NCBI RefSeq assembly: GCF_001647025.1
Contig: NZ_LUKQ02000044.1
Location: forward strand, 1-33,847
DNA length: 33,847 nt
Reading direction: 5' to 3'
Source: Endozoicomonas atrinae
GTDB lineage: Bacteria; Pseudomonadota; Gammaproteobacteria; Pseudomonadales; Endozoicomonadaceae
Position numbers and translations under genes: made by a program. The notes beneath the pieces were generated by a model. That model was not told the DNA's origin. It saw only the letters and a list, made by a program, of their open reading frames with translations, and did no database searches. Positions 9,134 through 18,131 of this stretch are shown here, in pieces (position 1 is the first letter of the stretch; each line of letters starts with the position of its first letter).

Positions 9134-9691
9134 TTAGATCGCCATCAGATCCTCTTCCTTGGCAGAAAGATTTTTATCAACTTCAGCAATAAACTGATCA
9201 GTCAGCTTTTGAACATCATCCTGACCGCGACGCTCATCATCTTCACTGATCTCTTTTTCCTTCTCCAGCTCCTTAATATCAGCCAGTGCATCACGGCGAA
9301 TATTACGAATGGCAATACGGGCATTCTCTGCATCCTGACGCGCCTGACGAATATAGCCCTTGCGGGTTTCTTCGGTGAGCGGTGGCAAAGGAATACGAAT
9401 CACTTCACCAGCAGTTGAAGGGTTAAGCCCAAGGTCAGACTTAAGAATAGCCTTCTCTACATCAGGAACAATCTGCTTTTCCCAGACGCGCACTGCAAGC
9501 GTACGACCGTCTTCTACAGAAACGTTAGCCATCTGACTCAAAGGTGTTTCTGAGCCATAGTAAGAAACCCTGATACCATCTAGAAGGCTTGGATGAGCTC
9601 GACCTGTACGAATCTTGTTGAAGGCAACCGTCAACGATTCAATGGTTTTGCCCATACGCTCTTTGGCATCATCTTTAATCTCATTGATCAT
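9134..9691 (-). CDS. frr: Frr, ribosome recycling factor
   Basis: Works with EF-G to split post-termination ribosomes. The 185-residue protein has the same length as the E. coli factor and the typical helical bundle. Conserved segments are [15 protein letters not shown], the VSVEDGRTL strand, [20 protein letters not shown] and the DDVQKLTD helix near the end. Two ATG codons are adjacent (9694 and 9691). I chose the second because it reproduces the family start (MINEIKDDA, compare MISDIRKDA). The pyrH stop is immediately upstream, so the two are coupled. Confidence 0.96.
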   Translation of the reverse strand: MINEIKDDAKERMGKTIESLTVAFNKIRTGRAHPSLLDGIRVSYYGSETPLSQMANVSVEDGRTLAVRVWEKQIVPDVEKAILKSDLGLNPSTAGEVIRIPLPPLTEETRKGYIRQARQDAENARIAIRNIRRDALADIKELEKEKEISEDDERRGQDDVQKLTDQFIAEVDKNLSAKEEDLMAI

Positions 9692-9693
9692 CA

Positions 9694-10425
9694 TTAACCC
9701 CCGTTTACCAGTGTTCCTTCATTTCCACCAACCACAAGATTTAACAGAGCCCCGGATTTGTTCATATTAAACACCCGAACAGGCATCTGCTGGTCTCGCA
9801 CCAGACAAATAGCCGTTAAGTCCATAACGCCCAGTTTGCGCTCCAGGACATCATCATAGGTCAGCTGATCAAATTTAACCGCATCAGAATGCTTTACCGG
9901 ATCCTTATCATAGACACCGTCAACCTTGGTGGCCTTGAGGACTACATCAACACCCACCTCAATCCCCCTCAGGCAGGCTGCGGAATCGGTGGTAAAAAAT
10001 GGATTTCCGGTACCGGCAGAAAAAATCACAACATCACCAGAATTGAGATATCTCATTGCACGGCGATGATCATAATGTTCAACAACACCACTCATGGGAA
10101 TGGCTGACATAACCCGGGTATTAATATTGGATCGTTCAAGGGCATCACGCATGGCAAGGGCATTCATCACGGTTGCCAGCATCCCCATGTGATCACCGGT
10201 TACCCGGTCCAGGCCTGCAGCACTAAGGGCCGCACCACGAAAGAGGTTTCCACCACCAATAACGATACCAACCTGTACACCGATCCCTACTAACTGACCG
10301 ATTTCCAGGGCCATTCGATCCAGAACCCTGGGATCAATACCAAACTCACCCTCACCCTGAAGAGCTTCACCACTGAGCTTCAGTAGTATGCGTTTGTATT
10401 TCGGTTGACTATCACTTGCCGGCAT
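9694..10425 (-). CDS. pyrH: PyrH, uridylate kinase
   Basis: Phosphorylates UMP to UDP. It is a hexameric amino acid kinase family enzyme of pyrimidine synthesis, normally regulated by GTP and UTP. The start at 10425 gives 243 residues (E. coli 241) beginning [20 protein letters not shown]. The open frame extends 24 codons further upstream, but that extra segment has no family counterpart. Visible motifs are KLSGEAL, the IGGGNLFRG phosphate loop, [13 protein letters not shown] and the C-terminal [10 protein letters not shown] terminator and about 250 bases separate it from tsf, so it probably has its own promoter. frr follows directly. Confidence 0.96.
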   Translation of the reverse strand: MPASDSQPKYKRILLKLSGEALQGEGEFGIDPRVLDRMALEIGQLVGIGVQVGIVIGGGNLFRGAALSAAGLDRVTGDHMGMLATVMNALAMRDALERSNINTRVMSAIPMSGVVEHYDHRRAMRYLNSGDVVIFSAGTGNPFFTTDSAACLRGIEVGVDVVLKATKVDGVYDKDPVKHSDAVKFDQLTYDDVLERKLGVMDLTAICLVRDQQMPVRVFNMNKSGALLNLVVGGNEGTLVNGG

Positions 10426-10649
10426 GTTCAGTTTCCGAGTCTGGTTGGCTAAATTACACTCAACTTGCAAATGCGCTGCCATCTGGAAATCAGCCATAAA
10501 AGCTGCATTAGATAAATCATCTGGCTGAAATGACCTTCTCTAACCAATCAGCCTGCGAGTTGATGTGTTCTGACAGTTGATATTCTTATCCATGAAACCT
10601 TCCCATGAAGAAAACCCGAAAATCAACCATCAGCTACGGATAGACATGA

Positions 10650-10676
10650 AAAGGCCAACCCTTTCGGTTGGCCTTT
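10650..10676 (-). terminator. Intrinsic terminator after tsf
   Basis: A perfect 11-bp stem (AAAGGCCAACC / GGTTGGCCTTT) with a 5-base loop lies 4 bases past the tsf stop on the minus strand, followed by a short T-run. It ends the rpsB-tsf unit before pyrH. Confidence 0.8.
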
Positions 10677-10679
10677 GTA

Positions 10680-11540
10680 TTACAGTCCTGCCTGAGCGCG
10701 GACTTCAGCAGCAAAGTCCACTTCTTCTTTCTCGATACCCTCACCAACTTCAAAACGTACGAAACTGGATACAGCAGCACCTGCCTTCTTGGCCAGCGCA
10801 CCAACAGTGGTGTCAGGGTCTTTTACGAAAGGCTGTTCCACCAGGCTGCTCTCTGCCAGGAACTTGCTGATACGACCTTCAATCATCTTCTCGATGATGT
10901 TGGCAGGCTTGCCAGACTGCTCAGCCTGAGCCTTGAAGATCTCTTTCTCTTTCTCTACCAGTTCAGCCGGCATGTCTTCCTTGTTAACCACCTGTGGGTT
11001 AACAGCAGCAACGTGCATGGCAATATCACGAGCCAGTTCAGTATCACCACCTTCCAGCTTGGTCAGAACGGCGATGCGGTTGTTACCGTGAACGTAAGAG
11101 CCGATCACACCACCTTCAACGATAGCGATACGACGAACACCGATGTTTTCACCGATCTTCTGAACCAGCGCCTGACGGGCTTCTTCCAGTTCACCTTCCA
11201 TCAGAACAGCAACATCAGCTTCCTTACGGGCAAAAGCAGCATCCACTACTTTTTGAACGTAACCCAGGAAGTTATCGTCACGGGCAACGAAGTCAGTTTC
11301 ACTGTTAACTTCAACCAATACACCAAAGCTGGCGTCATCAGCTACTTTAACAGCTACAATACCTTCCGCAGCGATACGACCGGCTTTCTTGGCAGCTTTT
11401 GCCTGACCGGACTTACGCATTTCTTCGATTGCAACTTCAATATCGCCCTGTGCTTCAACCAGTGCTTTTTTGCACTCCATCATGCCCAGGCCAGTACGTT
11501 CACGCAGTTCTTTTACCAGTGCTGCACTAATAGCTGCCAT
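10680..11540 (-). CDS. tsf: Tsf, elongation factor Ts
   Basis: Guanine nucleotide exchange factor for EF-Tu. The 286-residue product (E. coli 283) has the N-terminal UBA-like domain ([20 protein letters not shown]), the [10 protein letters not shown] exchange motif at about 80-90, and the [10 protein letters not shown] segment with the following coiled-coil region that contacts EF-Tu. The ATG is preceded by GAGGAA at good spacing. The gene lies downstream of rpsB, with a hairpin between them that probably sets the S2 to EF-Ts ratio. Confidence 0.97.
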   Translation of the reverse strand: MAAISAALVKELRERTGLGMMECKKALVEAQGDIEVAIEEMRKSGQAKAAKKAGRIAAEGIVAVKVADDASFGVLVEVNSETDFVARDDNFLGYVQKVVDAAFARKEADVAVLMEGELEEARQALVQKIGENIGVRRIAIVEGGVIGSYVHGNNRIAVLTKLEGGDTELARDIAMHVAAVNPQVVNKEDMPAELVEKEKEIFKAQAEQSGKPANIIEKMIEGRISKFLAESSLVEQPFVKDPDTTVGALAKKAGAAVSSFVRFEVGEGIEKEEVDFAAEVRAQAGL

Positions 11541-11632
11541 GGTTGATTCCTCTCAAATTGACAGTCTTTTTATGCCACCATCCAAGTAGAATAAAAATGG
11601 CATAAAAGAATAGTTATCTGTACATCGGAAAA

Positions 11633-11651
11633 AAGGGGGCAAAGCCCCCTT
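11633..11651 (-). terminator. Terminator or attenuator between rpsB and tsf
   Basis: The stem AAGGGGGC / GCCCCCTT with a 3-base loop is followed on the minus strand by a run of six T. It lies in the 224-base spacer between rpsB and tsf and should partly or fully stop rpsB transcripts. tsf would then depend on readthrough or on a promoter in the remaining 90 bases. Confidence 0.7.
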
Positions 11652-11764
11652 CTACTCCAAACAGTATCTTTTATTTTTGCAGGACAATCCCAAACGAAAC
11701 CACCCTGCACCCCGGTCATATGACCAGCCACTTAGATGCTGCCTGGAGCCGGATCTTCAAAGCC

Positions 11765-12547
11765 TCAGGCTTCTTCAGAACCTTCCGCTTCTTCAGCCTT
11801 GGGAGCTTCCTCAGCCTTTGGCGCTTCTTCGACTTCTACGAACTCGTCTTCAGCACCAGTGCTCGCACGGGCACGGCCTTCCAGAATCACATCAGCAGCA
11901 GCCTTCAGGTACAGCTGAATAGCACGGATAGCATCATCGTTACCTGGGATAATGTAGTCCACACCTTCAGGGCTGGAGTTAGTATCAACGATACCGATTA
12001 CAGGAATACCCAGCTTGTTGGCTTCCTGAATGGCAATGCGCTCATGCTCAACGTCGATAACGAACAGAGCGTCAGGCAGACTGCCCATATCCTTGATACC
12101 ACCCAGACTGCGATCCAGTTTTTCCAGATCACGGCTGCGCATCAGAGCTTCTTTCTTGGTCAGCTTTTCAAAGGTACCGTCGTCACGCTGGCTTTCAAGA
12201 TCACGCAGACGCTTGATGGACTGACGAATGGTCTTGTAGTTGGTCAGCATACCGCCCAACCAGCGGTGATCAACGTAAGGCATGCCACAGCGAGAGGCTT
12301 CTTCACGGATGATCTTACCAGCAGCGCGCTTGGTACCAACAAACATGACCTTGTTTTTGCCTGCAGCCAGCTTACCGATAAACTGCAGAGCGCCATTGAA
12401 GGCAGGCAGGGTGTGCTCAAGGTTAATGATATGAATTCGGTTGCGCGCACCAAAGATGTACTTGTTCATCTTTGGGTTCCAGTAACGGGTCTGGTGACCG
12501 AAATGCACGCCAGCCTTGAGCATGTCACGCATAGTGACTTGAGTCAT
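11765..12547 (-). CDS. rpsB: RpsB, 30S ribosomal protein S2
   Basis: Late-assembling 30S subunit protein. The start at 12547 ([13 protein letters not shown]) is preceded by CAGGAGA. An upstream in-frame ATG at 12583 would add 12 unconserved residues and is rejected. The 260-residue product has the S2 core ([54 protein letters not shown]). It ends in an acidic tail after about residue 235 ([20 protein letters not shown]) that E. coli S2, at 241 residues, lacks. The tail contains a direct EAPKAE repeat. S2 usually represses its own operon through the leader RNA. Confidence 0.97.
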   Translation of the reverse strand: MTQVTMRDMLKAGVHFGHQTRYWNPKMNKYIFGARNRIHIINLEHTLPAFNGALQFIGKLAAGKNKVMFVGTKRAAGKIIREEASRCGMPYVDHRWLGGMLTNYKTIRQSIKRLRDLESQRDDGTFEKLTKKEALMRSRDLEKLDRSLGGIKDMGSLPDALFVIDVEHERIAIQEANKLGIPVIGIVDTNSSPEGVDYIIPGNDDAIRAIQLYLKAAADVILEGRARASTGAEDEFVEVEEAPKAEEAPKAEEAEGSEEA

Positions 12548-12751
12548 GGGAATCTCCTGATTCAGGGTTATGCCTCCAAACACCCCATGTGTTCGACCAG
12601 ATCATGATCCGCATAACGAATTCAAAAGCTGGCACCCAGAACCATGTGTCGGTGAATGTGAGATCTTTTATCAAAGTTAAGTTTAATGAGATCCATTTTG
12701 CTCAGTCCTGAGACTGAACGCGATGTGCCTCATCTCGAAATCGAGTGGCGC

Positions 12752-12779
12752 TTTATACCATATCCATACAGTTTTCGAA
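12752..12779 (-). promoter_or_regulatory. Candidate rpsB promoter, with a structured leader to 12548
   Basis: On the minus strand an extended -10 element (TGG-TATAAA, 12752-12757 for the hexamer) lies 16 bases after TTCGAA (12774-12779), a weak -35. Transcription from here would give a leader of about 200 bases before rpsB. That leader contains the small hairpins CTCGATTTCGAG and TCAGTCTCAGGACTGA. Long rpsB leaders that bind S2 are known in gammaproteobacteria. Whether this leader matches that fold is not established here. Confidence 0.4.
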
Positions 12780-12792
12780 ACTTTTTCTGAAA

Positions 12793-14013
12793 TCAACTGA
12801 AATGCTGATTATCTTCTTCTACGGCATCATACAGCCGCTCCAATATATCCGGAACCGCTGACATCACCCGGTTCCAACTTGGAATAAAGGGTCGTTCCAT
12901 GGGGTTTTCAAGGAAGTGCTGACCTGCTTCCATGATATTTCTGGCAAACAGTTCAACGGCCCGCTCTTCACTGTCACGATCCACATGCAGGCCATTGATC
13001 ATGGCGTCATCGTAATAGGATTCGATAAAGTCCAGAGCCACCCGGTAATAGGTCGCCTTGATGGTCCTGAAGGTTTCGGTATTAAACTGAACCCCATTGG
13101 TCGCCAGTTTACGAAAAATAGCCTTGATGATGTCATGGCTCATTTTCGACAGCCCCCGACTGACATCACCTTCAGACAGAGGCTGATGCTTGTGATCGTA
13201 AATATCCGCAATATCCACCTGACAGAGGCGCTTGCTGGAATAATTACGCTTAACCTCCGACAGCACACCAATCTCAAGCCCCCAGTCACTGGGAATCCGG
13301 ATATCGTTAAACACACTGGTTCTCATGGAGAATTCACCGGCCAGCGGGTAACGGAAACTGTCCAGATATTCGAGATACTCCATTGGTCCGAGGATTTTTT
13401 TCAGAGCCCTTAATAGAGGCGTAACCAGCAGACGGCTGACCCGTCCATTTAACTTATTATCAGCAATTCGCGCATAGTAGCCTTTGCAGAAGTCGTAACT
13501 GAATGCTGGATTAGCAACTGGGTACAACAGTTTGGCCAGAAGATCCCTTTGATAGGTCACAATATCGCAGTCATGCAGCGCGACAGCTTCAGACTTGGCC
13601 GACGCCAGCACATAGCCATAACAATACCAGACATTCCGCCCCTTTCCGGGTTCTCTGGGGGCCAGCCCTTTACTGGCCAGCAACGTATCAATTTCCTGTA
13701 ACTTAGGACCATCCTGCCAGAGGATACGGTGATGCTGATCGAGCCGTCCAAAAAAATCTTTGGCATAGGCAAACTGCTCTTGATCGGCACGATCCAGTCC
13801 AATCACAATTTCAGAGAGATAGCGAACCTGGCTCAGTTCTTCGACAATATGTCCTAATGCTGGCCCTTCCAGCTCTGAAAACAGTGAAGGCAACACCAGC
13901 GACATCGGGCGCTGACGAGAGAACGCCAACAGATCACGCTCCATGTCTTCGGTTGATCGAACTCTCAGATTATGAAAATTGGTAATAATTCCATTCTGGT
14001 AAAAGTCACCCAT
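12793..14013 (-). CDS. gpgS: GpgS-type glucosyl-3-phosphoglycerate synthase (GT81)
   Basis: Expected to transfer glucose from UDP- or other NDP-glucose to 3-phosphoglycerate, giving glucosyl-3-phosphoglycerate, precursor of the compatible solute glucosylglycerate. The 406-residue cytoplasmic protein has a GT-A fold layout. It shows a nucleotide-binding start (LVLPSLFSELEGPAL, about 39-53), the GKGRNVW segment (123-129) and the metal-binding DCD at 148-150 (ALHDCDIVTY). The ATG at 14013 is preferred to a GTG one codon earlier. It lies 28 bases after the phosphatase frame and is the last gene of the galU-phosphatase-gpgS operon. A mannosyl donor cannot be excluded from sequence alone, but the neighbouring phosphorylase favours glucose. 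Confidence 0.8.
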   Translation of the reverse strand: MGDFYQNGIITNFHNLRVRSTEDMERDLLAFSRQRPMSLVLPSLFSELEGPALGHIVEELSQVRYLSEIVIGLDRADQEQFAYAKDFFGRLDQHHRILWQDGPKLQEIDTLLASKGLAPREPGKGRNVWYCYGYVLASAKSEAVALHDCDIVTYQRDLLAKLLYPVANPAFSYDFCKGYYARIADNKLNGRVSRLLVTPLLRALKKILGPMEYLEYLDSFRYPLAGEFSMRTSVFNDIRIPSDWGLEIGVLSEVKRNYSSKRLCQVDIADIYDHKHQPLSEGDVSRGLSKMSHDIIKAIFRKLATNGVQFNTETFRTIKATYYRVALDFIESYYDDAMINGLHVDRDSEERAVELFARNIMEAGQHFLENPMERPFIPSWNRVMSAVPDILERLYDAVEEDNQHFS

Positions 14014-14041
14014 CACCGCATCCTTTCTCTGCTATTAGAAA

Positions 14042-14862
14042 TTACTTTATTTTTTTACTAAACAAATCGAGGATGGCCTGATTCCACCCCTCAGGACCGA
14101 CGCCAGAGGTTTCAACAACCTCAACAATATGACTTACATCCGGTTCCAGACCGTGCTCCGAACGGATAAGCACCGGATAATCCACTGCTTCAAGCATCGG
14201 CAAGTCGTTCATCCCATCCCCAAGAGCACAGGTCGTAAAGCTATCTTCCGGATATTCCTGCCGGTACTTTTTCAGCAGCGCCTGCAGTGCCAGCCCTTTA
14301 TTACCTTTCCCGGAAACATGATAAAAACGCCCCCCCTTGTCAGGTGAAGCCCTTCAGACTCCAGCAATTCGATAAACTCTGGCAACGCTGAGTGACTATC
14401 GAGCCAGACCAACGGCTCACTGGCCTTTCGAGCCATGGCTTTAACGGCTTCACCTATTGATAAGCCGGTAACCTCGGCCACCTGTTCCTCAGTCAAATCG
14501 CCAAAGCCTTTAAATCGAAAACCATACTGACGTCGGATATTGGATAAAACCCGGCGTATGCTCCGATAGGGCTGACCATGAAAAAAGTGGGTAGCTTCTG
14601 TTTCACAGGAATCCCGAAAACAGCCCGCCGGGATCGTTGTCACCATGCCATTTTCAGTAATAAACGGCTGCTCAATCCCCATTTCACGCTGAATAACAAC
14701 CGCCTCTGCCAGCGTTTTACTGGTATTAAAAATGACTGGTATTTCACGCTCATACAGCAACTTCAGCGCAGGCTGAGCCACAGCCCAGCTATAGTTATCA
14801 TGATCCAGAAGGGAACCATCAAGATCGGTAAAAACCAGAATTCTCGGCGTTTTTGCTTCCAT
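14042..14862 (-). pseudogene. HAD-IIB glucosyl/mannosyl-3-phosphoglycerate phosphatase, frameshifted
   Basis: MpgP/YedP-family phosphatase expected to dephosphorylate the GpgS product to glucosylglycerate. The first part reads MEAKTPRILVFTDLDGSLLD, with the DxD nucleophile at 13/15, to about residue 174. A tract of seven C at 14330-14336 (G on the coding strand) then shifts the frame, which stops at 14272. One extra G restores a full-length 273-residue family member: RGGRFYHVSGKGNKGLALQA, then LGDGMNDLPML (HAD motif IV) and a stop at 14042. The downstream frame is intact and family-like, so the lesion is recent, a slippage switch or a sequencing error. The ATG is at 14862, 15 bases after galU, and gpgS follows. 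Confidence 0.85.
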
Positions 14863-14877
14863 CAAAAAACCATCCGC

Positions 14878-15702
14878 TCAGCCAAAACGTCTTTGATAAA
14901 TGGCATTGGTTGCCTCGACAAAACCACCAATACTGCCGCAATCAAATCGCTTACCCTGAAATTTGCAGGCAATCACACAACCACTCCTGGCCTGAGTCAA
15001 AATGGCATCCGTGAGCTGCACCTCACCGTTTCTCCCAGCTTCCGTGCTGGCAATAATGTCAAAAATATCGGGGGTCAGAACGTAACGTCCAATCACAGCA
15101 AGATTACTGGGTGCCTCAGAAGGAGCCGGCTTCTCAACCATGTCCGTCACCCGAATCAATTGTTCATCCAGGGCTTCCCCCGCAATCACACCGTATTTTT
15201 CGGTTTCCGCCTCTGGCACTTCCTGAACCGCAAGAATCGTGCATCGAAACTGCTTATAAAGATTAACCAGCTGAGCCATCACCAATGGCCCCTCATCATT
15301 CACACAGAGGTCATCAGCAAGAATGACACCGAAGGGCTGATCACCGATTAATGTCTTCCCGCAGGCAATGGCATGCCCCAGCCCCAGCATCTGGTTCTGC
15401 CGTGTATAAGAGAATGTACATGCCGACATCACATCCCGAATCGAAGACAGTTTCTCCTCCTTACCACTTCCAGCGATCTCGGCCTCAAGCTCATAGTTAA
15501 TATCGAAGTGATCAGGAATCGCCCGCTTATTCCGGCCATTAACAAAACCAAGATCCGTTAACCCGGCTTCCATAGCCTCCTCAACCCCATATTGAATCAG
15601 CGGCTTGTCAACAATTGGGAGCATTTCCTTGGGCATGGACTTAGTGGCCGGTAGAAACCGTGTTCCATAACCGGCAACAGGAAAGAGACATTTTGAAATC
15701 AT
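14878..15702 (-). CDS. galU: GalU, UTP-glucose-1-phosphate uridylyltransferase
   Basis: Makes UDP-glucose from UTP and glucose 1-phosphate. The 274-residue protein has the nucleotidyltransferase signature FPVAGYGTRFLPATKSMPKE (8-27), VDKPLIQYGVEEA, the metal-site LADDLCV, and VEKPAPSEAPSNL near the sugar site. AAGGAG precedes the ATG at 7 bases. It is the first gene of the operon with the phosphatase and gpgS, so its likely local task is donor supply for glucosylglycerate. A second housekeeping galU elsewhere is possible. Its product also links to the divergent phosphorylase, which releases glucose 1-phosphate. Confidence 0.95.
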   Translation of the reverse strand: MISKCLFPVAGYGTRFLPATKSMPKEMLPIVDKPLIQYGVEEAMEAGLTDLGFVNGRNKRAIPDHFDINYELEAEIAGSGKEEKLSSIRDVMSACTFSYTRQNQMLGLGHAIACGKTLIGDQPFGVILADDLCVNDEGPLVMAQLVNLYKQFRCTILAVQEVPEAETEKYGVIAGEALDEQLIRVTDMVEKPAPSEAPSNLAVIGRYVLTPDIFDIIASTEAGRNGEVQLTDAILTQARSGCVIACKFQGKRFDCGSIGGFVEATNAIYQRRFG

Positions 15703-15733
15703 CCAATAACTCCTTTTATTGCTTTACGTTGAA

Positions 15734-15760
15734 TTCGATGCAGTTGTTTCAAGCAGTTCC
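15734..15760 (-). promoter_or_regulatory. Possible sigma E/AlgU-like promoter of galU operon
   Basis: On the minus strand GGAACTG (15754-15760) is followed after 15 bases by TCGAA (15734-15738). The sigma E consensus is near GGAACTT and TCTGA at a similar spacing. It lies 32 bases upstream of galU, compatible with a start site in between. The match is imperfect and could be chance. Confidence 0.3.
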
Positions 15761-15774
15761 CATGCCAACGTTCA

Positions 15775-15943
15775 GTGGTTAGGGGGCGTTCTCAATTAGC
15801 CATGAGACCAGTTGATAACACAAGCTTTCAGGCAAGGCGGACGACGCAGGGCATGGTGGTTCCATGTTCAAGTCGTTCAACGAAGCATGAGTGCTTGAGT
15901 TATCAACTGGTCTCATGGCTAATTGAGAACGCCCCCTAACCAC
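15775..15943. repeat. 169-bp palindromic element with perfect 45-bp inverted repeats
   Basis: Bases 15775-15819 are the exact reverse complement of 15899-15943. Inside, shorter pairs continue the symmetry about the same centre (15859): CAAGC 15821-15825 with GCTTG 15893-15897, ACGAC 15841-15845 with GTCGT 15872-15876, and CATGG 15852-15856 with CCATG 15862-15866. The whole element can fold into one long hairpin. It contains no gene and has the look of a MITE or REP-like mobile repeat. It fills over half of the 316-base spacer between galU and the divergent phosphorylase. It leaves only about 70 bases of promoter space on each side. Confidence 0.9.
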
Positions 15944-16018
15944 ATGGCACAACTCATGCTACCGATATCAAGAAAGTGAATCAGAACTTCGTACTGCTGC
16001 TATTTCAGGAGAAGCATT

Positions 16019-17728
16019 GTGCAAAGCTACCCACCGATCTTTGCGTCATTTCATCAGTCCCTATCTACACTCCTTGAAACACCTTATGGTGATAAGTCTG
16101 ATGACCTCGCCAGCATTATCGTTCGCCGGGTTGAGCACTTTCTGCACAATCATGAACAGCAGGATTTTGACGCCTGGTCAGAGCAGGATATTTTTCTGAT
16201 CACCTACGGTGACAGCTTGAATGATGGTGAAAAAAAGCCACTCAACGTATTGAATAAATTTATCAAAAGTCAGTTGGGACAACTGATTTCAACGGTTCAC
16301 ATACTCCCCTATTTTCCTTTCAGCTCTGATGACGGCTTTTCAGTCATTGATTACCTGCAGGTCAATCCAGCTCTGGGAAGCTGGGAGGATATCAGGGCAA
16401 TATCTGAAGATTACCGGGTGATGACAGACCTGGTTATTAACCATGTTTCCAGAGAAAGCCTGTGGTTTGCTGATTTTGTCAGTGGCACCCAGCCAGGCCG
16501 GGATTACTTTATTGAGGAAGAGCCTGCAACCGATCTGAGCATGGTAACCCGCCCCAGAAACTCGCCTCTGCTGGTACCCACCCAGACACGACGGGGAACC
16601 CGCCACGTCTGGGCCACCTTCAGTGAGGACCAGATCGACCTTAACTTCAAAAACCCGGATGTGCTGATAAAAATGGTCGATATTGTCCTTTTCTATCTCG
16701 CCCAGGGCACCAGCGTAGTGCGCCTTGATGCGATTGCTTTTTTATGGAAGAGGCTCAATACATCCTGCGTTCATCTACCAGAGACACATACCATCGTAAA
16801 ATTAATGCGACTGATCGTTGAAAAAGCCCGACCTGGCGCACTGCTGATAACAGAAACAAATGTACCAGACCCTGAAAACTTCAGCTATTTCTCTCAAGGT
16901 AATGAGGCGCATATGGTGTACCAGTTTGCGCTGCCCCCCCTGATACTCCATGCACTAAACCGGGGCACCGAGAAATACCTGGCGCACTGGGCAAGGGCGC
17001 TGCCAGAATACCCTCAGGGTTGCACTACACTGAATTTTACCGCTTCCCATGACGGCATTGGACTGCGACCACTTGAAGGGCTGGTTCCCAATAGCGAGGT
17101 CTCTGAACTGGTTGACAGCATGCACCGCTTTGGCGGATTCGTCAGCATGCGAACACTTCAGGATCAGAGCGAAAAACCTTACGAAATCAATATTTCTCTA
17201 TTTGATGCAATGAAAGGTACACGGCGCGGTGAGGACCACTGGCAGGCACAGCGTTTTCTCTGCTCACAGATCATCATGCTCGGAATGAAAGGTATTCCAG
17301 CCATCTATATTCACAGTCTACTGGCCACTCCAAACGATCTTGCCGGCGTTGAACGTTCTGGCCGCACCCGATCCATCAATCGTCGCAAATGGGATATTGG
17401 AGACCTGTTCACAGAGCTGGACAACCCCGTTTCAATGCAGAGCATGATTTTCAAAACACTGAAAACAATTATTGGAATTCGCCAGAAAGAAAGCTGCTTT
17501 CATCCCGACACCCCTCAGCAAATCATTAATTTTGCACCCGGTATTTTCGCCTTCCCAAGGATCGAACCTAAAGCTGACAAAAGCCTGACTGCTATTCATA
17601 ATTTGACCGCAACCCATATGGACATCAATGCAGGAAAATACCAGGGCTGCTTTGACCTGCTTAGCGGCAATACCTTTACCTCTGAACATTTAAAGCCCTA
17701 TCAAAGCCTGTGGCTGGTTTCCGGGTAA
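16019..17728 (+). CDS. GH13_18 phosphorylase, probably glucosylglycerate phosphorylase
   Basis: Phosphorolyses an alpha-glucoside to glucose 1-phosphate. The family includes sucrose phosphorylase and glucosylglycerate phosphorylase (E. coli YcjM type). The 569-residue cytoplasmic protein has a (beta/alpha)8 core with the nucleophile Asp237 in VVRLDAIAFLWK, the acid/base Glu279 in LLITETNVP and Asp345 in NFTASHDGIGLRP. The SCVHLPETH and AHMVYQFALPPL segments resemble the glucosylglycerate-specific branch as I recall it, rather than sucrose phosphorylase. It starts with GTG after a strong AGGAGAAG. It is divergent to the synthesis operon and probably recycles the osmolyte when stress ends. No secretion signal. 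Sucrose activity remains an alternative. Confidence 0.8.
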   Translation: MQSYPPIFASFHQSLSTLLETPYGDKSDDLASIIVRRVEHFLHNHEQQDFDAWSEQDIFLITYGDSLNDGEKKPLNVLNKFIKSQLGQLISTVHILPYFPFSSDDGFSVIDYLQVNPALGSWEDIRAISEDYRVMTDLVINHVSRESLWFADFVSGTQPGRDYFIEEEPATDLSMVTRPRNSPLLVPTQTRRGTRHVWATFSEDQIDLNFKNPDVLIKMVDIVLFYLAQGTSVVRLDAIAFLWKRLNTSCVHLPETHTIVKLMRLIVEKARPGALLITETNVPDPENFSYFSQGNEAHMVYQFALPPLILHALNRGTEKYLAHWARALPEYPQGCTTLNFTASHDGIGLRPLEGLVPNSEVSELVDSMHRFGGFVSMRTLQDQSEKPYEINISLFDAMKGTRRGEDHWQAQRFLCSQIIMLGMKGIPAIYIHSLLATPNDLAGVERSGRTRSINRRKWDIGDLFTELDNPVSMQSMIFKTLKTIIGIRQKESCFHPDTPQQIINFAPGIFAFPRIEPKADKSLTAIHNLTATHMDINAGKYQGCFDLLSGNTFTSEHLKPYQSLWLVSG

Positions 17729-18131
17729 CCCCCAGAGGTCACATGAATAGATCAGCAAGTTAAAGGAATTCTATTGTCATCGCATCCAGCAATAATCCCC
17801 CGATATCATTACAGCATTCAAACAAAACCTGCAGGTGCTACAGCTAGCCAAGAGAAAAGATAACACCCCAAAAAACAAAAAAACCTTAACAAATCAAATG
17901 CACGATCATCTTTAAAATCACCATCAGTCCATCATTAAACCTCTCAAGTAACAACAAGCCCGCAACAATAATCAGTTTCAAAACCAATATAAAACTATTC
18001 ATTTACGTTATTTATATAACATCTATTGCTCAAACAGGCCGCATGCACATCCAGGCAAACGGAACTATATTCTTTCAACGTGGTCAATCTACCAGTTAAA
18101 TAACTCACCTTAATATTTCAGAGTTAAAATA
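17729..18131. other. AT-rich intergenic region upstream of the exported-protein trio
   Basis: About 400 bases without a credible gene. Composition is clearly more A/T-rich than the neighbours, with A-runs near 17870-17890 and a TTTACGTTATTTATATAAC stretch at about 18002-18020 that could contain promoter elements. I see no clear terminator for the phosphorylase gene and no mobile-element termini. Confidence 0.6.

Noticed and set aside
10668-11546. 292-codon plus-strand frame covering the whole tsf gene
   Set aside because: It is antisense to an unmistakable EF-Ts and is low-complexity in composition. It exists because highly expressed genes avoid codons that would give antisense stops.
11720-12607. 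295-codon plus-strand frame covering rpsB
   Set aside because: Antisense shadow of ribosomal protein S2 with no family features or ribosome binding site.
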